From an uncultured Clostridia bacterium (lineage in GTDB: Bacteria; Bacillota; Clostridia; Oscillospirales; Oscillospiraceae): a DNA stretch of 64,000 bases. Below, one piece after another: positions 57,911 to 64,000 of the stretch (position 1 is its first letter; each line of letters begins with the position of its first letter). The notes under the pieces are model-generated. The model made no database searches, was not told where the DNA came from, and saw nothing but the letters and a program-made list of their open reading frames with translations. Location of the stretch: NCBI GenBank assembly GCA_947644595.1, contig CANSAE010000001.1:124001-188000 (forward strand), in the 5' to 3' direction. A program made the position numbers and the translations under genes.

Positions 57911-58801
57911 TTATGCGCGGGGATGTGCTTTATTGTACACATCCTTTAATTGATGCTTGACCACCTGAGAATACACCTGTGTGGTGGAAATATCCGAGTG
58001 CCCCAGCATTTCCTGAATAGAGCGCAAATCCGCGCCGTTTTCCAACAGATGCGCAGCAAAACTATGGCGCAGTGTATGCGGTGTAATATCTTTTTCGATG
58101 CCTGCTTTCTGCTGGTAGGTCTTGATCAGCTTCCAGAATCCCTGACGGCTCATGCGCTCTCCATTTACATTTACAAACAGCGCCGGCTCTTGTGGGACGG
58201 CAACCATTTGATTTCGGATAAATTCGATATATTCCGACAAAGCCCGCACTGCGGCCGGATAGATTGGGATATACCGCTCCTTATTTTTGCTCTTGCAGCG
58301 CAAAACTCCCGCGGAAAGATTGACATCATCGACGTTCAAAGCAATCAGTTCACTGACACGTATCCCTGTTGCATAAAGCACCTCCAGCATCGCCTTGTCC
58401 CGGTAGCCCTTCATATCTACACACTGTGGCTGCTCCAACAGCAGTTCCACTTCCATACCGGTCAAAATCTGAGGGAGCTTATGTTCCGCCTTCTCTGCAA
58501 CAAGGCCTGAGGCAGGATTCTTTTCTATCAGCGACTCGGAAACCATATGACCATAAAAGCTTTTCATGGAAGCAATGCTCCGTGCGATCGTGGCATTGGA
58601 TTTTCCGGCAGATTTTAAATGGGCGACATATTGCTCTAAAACATCGTCCGTTGCTTCCAACAGATTTCCCAGCTGATGGCTTACCAGATAGGAAGATAAC
58701 TGACGAATATCCCGTAAATAAGAGCTCATGGTATTTCCCGATGCCTTTTTTACATTCGTCAAGTATTCCTCAAATCGCTTCAGGCAGGCTGTGTCCTGCA
58801 T
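57911..58801 (-). CDS. xerD: Tyrosine recombinase XerD
   Basis: A 296-residue XerD. The core-binding domain is at about 1-90 (LKRFEEYLTNVKKASGNTMSSYLRDIRQL). The catalytic domain has YATGIRVSELIALNVDD (Arg), PHTLRHSFAAHLLENGADLRSIQEMLGH and the nucleophile tyrosine in DISTTQVYSQV. It is the usual size, with XerC acting on dif to resolve chromosome dimers. The start is ATG 58801 with AGAGG upstream; the open frame upstream overlaps spoIIM and is not coding. It follows spoIIM by 20 bases, the spoIIM-xerD order known from Bacillus and clostridia. Confidence 0.93.
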   Translation of the reverse strand: MQDTACLKRFEEYLTNVKKASGNTMSSYLRDIRQLSSYLVSHQLGNLLEATDDVLEQYVAHLKSAGKSNATIARSIASMKSFYGHMVSESLIEKNPASGLVAEKAEHKLPQILTGMEVELLLEQPQCVDMKGYRDKAMLEVLYATGIRVSELIALNVDDVNLSAGVLRCKSKNKERYIPIYPAAVRALSEYIEFIRNQMVAVPQEPALFVNVNGERMSRQGFWKLIKTYQQKAGIEKDITPHTLRHSFAAHLLENGADLRSIQEMLGHSDISTTQVYSQVVKHQLKDVYNKAHPRA

Positions 58802-58821
58802 AACGAAACCTCTTCTCTTCT

Positions 58822-59427
58822 CTAAAATATATAGGATAGCAACCAGGGAATCAGCATATGATCCGTTGCTGCTGCTGTAATCAAGCATACAACTGCGATC
58901 CCCATATGCTGTGGTATATTCTGATTGCTGAAATGGCCGCTTTTTCCGGCTGATAACGCCCGAAGGCGCTTGGACAACGCAAATCCATCTAATTGCAATA
59001 AAAATAAACTCGGTATCGTAAGCAGTGCACCGATTCCGCAAGAAATCAAAGCTGCAAGTATTCCATGCTCTGGCAGTGCCGTGATGACAGCGGCAGCTGC
59101 ACATGTCAGAAAATACCCACGCAAAAATGCGGTCAGCGGAATCACAAATACCCCTATCAACGACGTTGCGGCTAACAGTACAACGATATGATACCGACTC
59201 GCCTGCCACAAGCTGTGCAGATAACCAATAATACCAGAATCCGGACTTTGTGAGATGAGCTTTGTAATCTCCTCGGTTTCTTCTTCCACGCCGCTCCCCA
59301 CAAAACAACCGAGAACTGATCCCAGTAGAAAGCACAGAAACAATAATGCAAGAATCGGGAAATCTATTCCGGTTTGTTCAGCACGGATCTCAGGCCAACG
59401 TCCAAGTTTTAATCGATATTTCTTCAC
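58822..59427 (-). CDS. spoIIM: Stage II sporulation protein M-like
   Basis: A 201-residue membrane protein with about five helices and the SpoIIM (DUF95) character: ILALLFLCFLLGSVLGCFVGSG, then VFVIPLTAFLRGYFLTCAAAAVI, then LLTIPSLFLLQLDGFAL. SpoIIM works with SpoIID and SpoIIP in peptidoglycan removal during forespore engulfment. The length is similar to the B. subtilis protein. The position just before xerD supports the call. The 281 bases upstream (59428-59708) show no gene. Confidence 0.82.
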   Translation of the reverse strand: MKKYRLKLGRWPEIRAEQTGIDFPILALLFLCFLLGSVLGCFVGSGVEEETEEITKLISQSPDSGIIGYLHSLWQASRYHIVVLLAATSLIGVFVIPLTAFLRGYFLTCAAAAVITALPEHGILAALISCGIGALLTIPSLFLLQLDGFALSKRLRALSAGKSGHFSNQNIPQHMGIAVVCLITAAATDHMLIPWLLSYIF

Positions 59428-59708
59428 AGAACCACCTGTATGACGGCTCCTAAAAAGTTACATAATATATCAATTTACATAATATTTGTAATTATGACTA
59501 TAATATATGCCCGTCCATTATTCAAGTATTTTGTCACTTTTCGTTTATTTTTGTTAAAAATGTCAATTGCTTTATGTCAACGGGATTATGTAAACTTTCC
59601 GGAACGGGTTTTTGAACGGATTTCTGCCGTTCCCTCTCAAGATTTGATATTTTCCAGCAAATTCAACACAACATGTAGTTTGTCAAAAATGATAAGCTTT
59701 GTATAAAA

Positions 59709-60113
59709 TTACGTTTTTTTCCGCTTTTTGGCTGTTTTACGTCGGGTCCCCAGCATCCCCCCGGTAACGCTCCCCGCAAAAACAGACACCAGCATCTTTA
59801 TATAGCCGCCGTTGACGAAGAAAATGCCGTTTTCAAACAGAGATGCTATCGTGATTCCCAAAAGAATCAATGCACCGCTGAAAAGTGCAGTGACGGCCGC
59901 AGTTCTGCCCTGAAGGCGGACAGATACGGTTCCTCCCAGAAAGGTCGCAACAATGACTGTTACAATTACATATTCCTCCATCAGGTTGGCCGGAATTCGG
60001 CCATTCCCAATCAGCCAGGACAGAATCAGCAAGATCACCGTACCGCTCAACAAAGAAACAAAGGCTCCTTTTACAGCGGCTTTCAAGTATCGCATTGCTT
60101 TTTGCTGCTCCAT
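59709..60113 (-). CDS. TIGR04086-like small membrane protein
   Basis: A 134-residue protein with four hydrophobic helices (VKGAFVSLLSGTVILLILSWL, YVIVTVIVATFLGGTVSVRLQ, AVTALFSGALILLGITIASLF, VSVFAGSVTGGMLG) and a very basic tail (RRKTAKKRKKT). Members of this family often lie near yajC in clostridia. The function is unknown. The gene is 117 bases after yajC, and a terminator lies between them, so it probably has its own promoter. Confidence 0.75.
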   Translation of the reverse strand: MEQQKAMRYLKAAVKGAFVSLLSGTVILLILSWLIGNGRIPANLMEEYVIVTVIVATFLGGTVSVRLQGRTAAVTALFSGALILLGITIASLFENGIFFVNGGYIKMLVSVFAGSVTGGMLGTRRKTAKKRKKT

Positions 60114-60195
60114 AACAATACCCCCTTACATCGTTTGGATGGTACATCCTATTGATGCAAGGGGGCATAAATTCCCATTCGACGAAACAACAGAA

Positions 60196-60220
60196 AAACG
60201 GCGTGAATTTCACGCCGTTT
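60196..60220 (-). terminator. Terminator after yajC
   Basis: AAACGGCGTG / CACGCCGTTT with a 5-base loop, followed on the minus strand by TTTTTCTG. Confidence 0.8.
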
Positions 60221-60230
60221 GATTTCTGGA

Positions 60231-60554
60231 TTACTTTTTCTGTTTGGCCCGTTTACGTTCCTCAGCCTGTTCTCTCGCTTTCGCTTCAGCGCGTTCGTTG
60301 GTCTGAATGGCCCATTTCTTAATCTGGATACGAACACGGTCTTCACCAGTTTCAAAGGTGACGGTCTCTTCCGTGACCTGCACGATCTTGCCCGTCATGC
60401 CGCCGATGGTGACGATCTCATCCCCCAGCGCGACATTGCTGCGCATTTCTTCCGCAGCCTTTTTCCGCTTATTCTCCGGCCGGATCATGATAAAGTACAT
60501 GATACCGAACACGGCGACCAGCATAATGATTGAATACATAGATTCGCTACCCAT
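60231..60554 (-). CDS. yajC: Preprotein translocase subunit YajC
   Basis: A 107-residue protein: one membrane helix (SIIMLVAVFGIMYFIMIRP), then RPENKRKKAAEEMRSNVALGDEIVTIGGMTGKIVQV-type residues of the YajC domain, and a charged C-terminal tail. YajC attaches to SecDF in the membrane. ATG 60554 has GGAGG 8 bases upstream; the open frame before it has none. It follows tgt by 66 bases, the common queA-tgt-yajC order. Confidence 0.93.
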   Translation of the reverse strand: MGSESMYSIIMLVAVFGIMYFIMIRPENKRKKAAEEMRSNVALGDEIVTIGGMTGKIVQVTEETVTFETGEDRVRIQIKKWAIQTNERAEAKAREQAEERKRAKQKK

Positions 60555-60620
60555 TTGATTTCCTCCGATTTTGTGGTTGATAAGCATTATACTTCTATTT
60601 TCCGGGAATTGCAAGGAAAA

Positions 60621-61757
60621 TTATATTCTTGTGTCCAAAACCCGGGCATACTGCTGACGAAACACTTCAAAGGTGCCAGCCTCCAGCTCGTCCCGAATGC
60701 GCTGCATCAACTGATTATAAAAGTACAGATTATGCATCACGGCCAAACGCAGGGCCAAAGGTTCTTCCGCCTTAAAAAGATGGCGAATATAAGCTCTGGA
60801 ATATCGTCTGCAGACCGGACAATCACACCCAAGCGCAATGGAGTCTTCATCCCGTTCATATTTTGCATTTTTGATGTTAATAACGCCCTGCCAAGTGAAT
60901 AGATGTCCATGCCGACCATTGCGTGACGGCATCACACAGTCAAAAAAGTCCACGCCGCGGTATACTGCTTCAATAATATTTCCAGGCGTACCTACTCCCA
61001 TGAGGTATCTGGGCCTGTCCTTGGGCATGTGTTCCTGCACCACAGCAATGGTATCGTACATCTCCTGAGTACTCTCCCCCACTGCCAAGCCGCCAATCGC
61101 GTATCCGGCCAGGTCCAGCTCCGCGATCTGTTTCATGTGCTCCACTCTTAAGTCGTGATAGACCGCCCCCTGATTGATGCCAAATAACACCTGACCGGGA
61201 TTGACTGCATCATCCTCGGCGTTATATTCGAGCAGGGCATTCTTGCAGCGTACCAACCAGCGGTAGGTACGGTCGATGGACTGCTCTACATATTGCCGCG
61301 TAGATGGAATTGGGATACATTCATCAAACGCCATAGCAATATCCGCTCCCAGGTTCGACTGGATGCGCATACTCTCTTCCGGGCCCATGAAAATATGCCG
61401 CCCGTCTACATGGGAGTTGAAGCTGACACCTTCTTCCTTGATTTTTCGCAGAGATGCCAGGGAAAACACCTGAAAGCCGCCGCTGTCTGTCAGCATGGGC
61501 TTTTCCCAGGTCATAAATTGATGCAGTCCTCCCAGTTCTTTAATGAGCGTATCCCCGGGACGAACATGCAGATGATAGGTGTTGGATAATTCCACCTGAC
61601 AGTGGATCGTTTCCAAGTCCTCGGCGCTCAATGCGCCTTTGATGGCCGCTTGTGTACCGACATTCATGAATACAGGGGTCTGCACTGTGCCGTGGGGGCA
61701 TGTAAATACACCACGGCGTGCTTCCCCCTGCTTCTGGATTTTAATCAATTCAAACAT
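60621..61757 (-). CDS. tgt: Queuine/preQ1 tRNA-guanine transglycosylase
   Basis: A 378-residue bacterial TGT, which replaces guanine-34 by preQ1 in tRNAs with GUN anticodons. Catalytic aspartates are in LTDSGGFQVFSL and GVDFFDCVMPSRNGRHG. The zinc site is CDCPVC with the later C/H (RRYSRAYIRHLF, LAVMHN). The length is usual. The start at ATG 61757 has TTGGAG at 8 bases. It follows queA by 11 bases, so both steps of queuosine insertion are made from one transcript. Confidence 0.96.
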   Translation of the reverse strand: MFELIKIQKQGEARRGVFTCPHGTVQTPVFMNVGTQAAIKGALSAEDLETIHCQVELSNTYHLHVRPGDTLIKELGGLHQFMTWEKPMLTDSGGFQVFSLASLRKIKEEGVSFNSHVDGRHIFMGPEESMRIQSNLGADIAMAFDECIPIPSTRQYVEQSIDRTYRWLVRCKNALLEYNAEDDAVNPGQVLFGINQGAVYHDLRVEHMKQIAELDLAGYAIGGLAVGESTQEMYDTIAVVQEHMPKDRPRYLMGVGTPGNIIEAVYRGVDFFDCVMPSRNGRHGHLFTWQGVINIKNAKYERDEDSIALGCDCPVCRRYSRAYIRHLFKAEEPLALRLAVMHNLYFYNQLMQRIRDELEAGTFEVFRQQYARVLDTRI

Positions 61758-61768
61758 ATATTCTCCAA

Positions 61769-62791
61769 TCAATCGATCAGGGTAACATCTCCAAATGAAA
61801 AGAATCGATACCCTTCTTCTACCGCGATCCGATACGCATTCAAAACGTTTTCCCGCCCCGCCAAAGCTGATACCAGCATGATTAATGTGCTTTCCGGCAA
61901 ATGAAAATTCGTGATCAGGGCATCTACGCATTTAAATCGGTATCCCGGATAGATGAAAATATCTGTCCAGCCGGAAGCTTCCTCCATAGTCCCGTCCTCT
62001 TGTGCAAAAGATTCCATAGTGCGGCAGGAAGTCGTGCCAACCGCAATAACACGGTGCCCACCAGCCTTTGCCCGATTGATGGCATCAGCCGTTTCTTTTG
62101 GTACCACGCAAAATTCTGAGTGCATTTCGTGGGATTCAATATCGTCCTCCTTCACCGGGCGGAAGGTACCCAAGCCCACATGGAGCGTTACAAAACAGAT
62201 AACCACACCCATAGCACGTATTTGCTCCAGCAGTTCCGGCGTAAAATGCAGTCCGGCAGTAGGAGCTGCCGCACTGCCTACTTCTCTGGAATATACTGTT
62301 TGGTACCGTTCCTGGTCCTGCAATTCTTCATGGATATACGGAGGCAAAGGCATACGGCCCAGACGCTCCAGTACCTCCAGAAAAATTCCTTCGTATTCAA
62401 ACTTGATCTGACGGGTACCGCCTTCGCACGTGGAAAGAACGATTGCCTTCAATTCTCCGTTTCCGAAAAGAATTTCCGCCCCGGGACGGGTCTTTTTCCC
62501 GGGCTTGGTGAGGCATTCCCAAACATCATTCCCTAAATCACGAAGCAGCAAAACTTCAATTTGTCCGCCACTGGATCTGTGCCCAATCAATCGGGCAGGC
62601 AAAACCCGGGAATCATTGAGCACCAAGCAGTCACCTGGATGGAGAAGATTCGGCAAATCGGAAAAATGCAGGTGCTCTACCGCACCGGTTGTTTTATTCA
62701 GGTGCAACATCCGAGAGCTGTCCCGTTGGGACAGGGGGGTCTGTGCAATCAGTTTCTCCGGAAGATCAAACCAAAAATCGGATTTTTTCAT
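61769..62791 (-). CDS. queA: S-adenosylmethionine:tRNA ribosyltransferase-isomerase
   Basis: A 340-residue QueA, which adds epoxy-cyclopentane from SAM to preQ1-tRNA. The start [20 protein letters not shown] is diagnostic, as are [30 protein letters not shown] and [22 protein letters not shown]. Its first four bases overlap the stop of the SpoIID-domain gene (ATGA), so translation is coupled. tgt and yajC follow. Confidence 0.96.
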   Translation of the reverse strand: MKKSDFWFDLPEKLIAQTPLSQRDSSRMLHLNKTTGAVEHLHFSDLPNLLHPGDCLVLNDSRVLPARLIGHRSSGGQIEVLLLRDLGNDVWECLTKPGKKTRPGAEILFGNGELKAIVLSTCEGGTRQIKFEYEGIFLEVLERLGRMPLPPYIHEELQDQERYQTVYSREVGSAAAPTAGLHFTPELLEQIRAMGVVICFVTLHVGLGTFRPVKEDDIESHEMHSEFCVVPKETADAINRAKAGGHRVIAVGTTSCRTMESFAQEDGTMEEASGWTDIFIYPGYRFKCVDALITNFHLPESTLIMLVSALAGRENVLNAYRIAVEEGYRFFSFGDVTLID

Positions 62792-64000
62792 CGTATATAA
62801 GCTCCGGTGTAGTAGAATTTAATGATTTGAGATGCGTTCATCCCGTGATTTTTCGCCATGACGTAGGCCCCCCACTGACTCATGCCGCAATTGTGCCCCC
62901 AACCGCTTCCGTTGATTACGAAATTTCCAGAGGCGTCCTGTGTCACTGTAAAGCGCAGGCTGTCCACATCCAGGGCATAGTAACAATTAGTGCGGCTGAC
63001 TTTATGGGAATTGCCGGAAGCATCTGTGAATGTCAGACTCAGAACATTGCCCATTTCTGTGTATTCCGGAGTGATGCTGGTGATCGGGCCAAAATTCTTT
63101 TTAAATTTGGAATTGATTTTACTTTGTACCTGAGAGGGTGTCAATGTATACGTCCAATTGTTGTGCCCGGTATCCACCTCATCTTCATAGGGGTCATACA
63201 CACCTTGAAGATAGGGCAGCTCCGTTCCCCAGACATTTTTACTGGATTCCGTGGCCCCACCGTCTGAAGAGAAGAAAAATGTTTCACAAAGATGACCGTG
63301 GTACCAGATATACTGTCCCGCTGTGGCGTCACAGGCGGAATTTGTGGTGCTGTTGGCAGAATTCAGGCCTTGATATACCTGACTGTAGGTATCATTCGTT
63401 ACATCAAAGCCGTAGGAGCGATAGCTGTTGAAATGGCTGGCGGCATACGTGCGGGCCGTGAGTGCCTGTGCTTTCAGCGCCTCCAGAGGCCATTTGCCGT
63501 TCATCTCATAAGGCACGACACCTTTGACATAATCGTCAATATCCACAAAGTTCACGACTGTGATCTTCTCATCATCGCTCAGGCGGGTATATTGAAATGC
63601 TCCGTTATATTTATATCCGGCAAACCAAGTCACTGCATTACCAGCATTGGAGACCGGCTGAACGGCCAATGAATAAGTGGATCCATAATCGAATTCAAAC
63701 AAGATGTTGGTCGTGCCGGTTTGTGTAACCACCATGCAGCGACTGCCAGCGGAATATGCGGTGCCGCTGATTCCCATGGCTGCAATGGCCGCATTGGCTT
63801 CATCCTGGCTGGTATAACTGCCGCAAAGCGCATAGTATGCCCCATTATAATAAGCCGGGAATCCGTCCACTGCATCCGCTGCCTGTTTCGCAGACTCAAA
63901 ATCGTTATAGGTGCCAGGGAGCATGATGTGGTAGCAGCCTACAGTGGCACCGGAGGAGAGCTCTGTATTCCGGTCCGCGATCATGGTTAACTTGGTCACG
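62788..64000 (-). CDS. SpoIID/LytB-domain protein, 5' end outside window
   Basis: At least 403 residues, open at the right window edge, so the N-terminus (and any signal peptide) is not seen. The visible part has a SPOR-like or repeat region (about 1-90, [20 protein letters not shown] and [15 protein letters not shown], likely binding peptidoglycan), then a SpoIID domain: [27 protein letters not shown]-type start, [14 protein letters not shown], and [20 protein letters not shown]. SpoIID is a lytic transglycosylase acting in engulfment; the SPOR-containing forms (LytB-like) may have other roles. It overlaps queA by 4 bases. Confidence 0.88.
   Translation of the reverse strand, partial: VTKLTMIADRNTELSSGATVGCYHIMLPGTYNDFESAKQAADAVDGFPAYYNGAYYALCGSYTSQDEANAAIAAMGISGTAYSAGSRCMVVTQTGTTNILFEFDYGSTYSLAVQPVSNAGNAVTWFAGYKYNGAFQYTRLSDDEKITVVNFVDIDDYVKGVVPYEMNGKWPLEALKAQALTARTYAASHFNSYRSYGFDVTNDTYSQVYQGLNSANSTTNSACDATAGQYIWYHGHLCETFFFSSDGGATESSKNVWGTELPYLQGVYDPYEDEVDTGHNNWTYTLTPSQVQSKINSKFKKNFGPITSITPEYTEMGNVLSLTFTDASGNSHKVSRTNCYYALDVDSLRFTVTQDASGNFVINGSGWGHNCGMSQWGAYVMAKNHGMNASQIIKFYYTGAYIR

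Overview
The window reads as chromosome of an anaerobic, endospore-forming clostridium. The basis is spoIVA, cwlD, a cotJ operon, spoIIM and a SpoIID-domain gene, together with an [FeFe] hydrogenase, a PPi-type phosphofructokinase and Gram-positive gene orders (spoIIM-xerD, ruvCAB and queA-tgt-yajC). The style suggests the Oscillospiraceae/Ruminococcaceae, but that placement is inference.

Core region 1-37.0 kb: a BceB-type permease with the tail of its ATPase; a split chromate transporter divergent from a LysR regulator; a sigma factor; a zinc-ribbon protein and a DUF1858 protein; trmK-nif3; spoIVA; an M3 peptidase; an aminotransferase; a tyrosine recombinase; radA; cwlD; fba with a P-type-ATPase-like protein whose catalytic motifs are all altered; a PPi-phosphofructokinase; cotJ, with CotJA and CotJB fused; two MATE exporters; an esterase and a cation diffusion facilitator; an SLH-GH25 lysozyme; and a hydrogenase operon whose NuoF-like subunit lacks the usual FMN/NADH motifs and whose promoter is flanked by two Rex-like sites.

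Island 37.06-55.61 kb: a tRNA-Thr(CGU) gene is the integration site. Its last 45 nt plus AAAA occur three times (37060, 48251, 55559) and delimit two related elements in tandem. Element A (11.2 kb) carries a full integrase, a mobilisation module (mobC, a frameshifted relaxase, a candidate oriT), a type I restriction-modification operon with a nucleoside-deoxyribosyltransferase-like gene embedded between hsdM and hsdS, and a MntA/HepT toxin-antitoxin pair next to the right att. Element B (7.3 kb) is a deletion and replacement derivative of the same type. It keeps the integrase C-terminus, the end of hsdR, the old hsdM-position promoter and a frameshifted mntA, but its cargo is now a catabolic set (CaiB/BaiF-type CoA-transferase, BaiA-like dehydrogenase, MFS transporter) with a double-HTH AraC regulator and a free-standing sensor paralogue.

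Core region 55.65-64 kb: ruvCAB, xerD, spoIIM, a TIGR04086-like membrane protein, yajC, tgt, queA and a SpoIID-domain gene cut by the window edge. Nearly all of this runs on the minus strand with short spacings.

The strongest leads are the enzyme-like gene built into the type I RM operon, the cargo swap between the two tandem elements, the P-type ATPase pseudoenzyme, the flavin-site-less hydrogenase subunit, and an out-of-frame gene nested in the relaxase.
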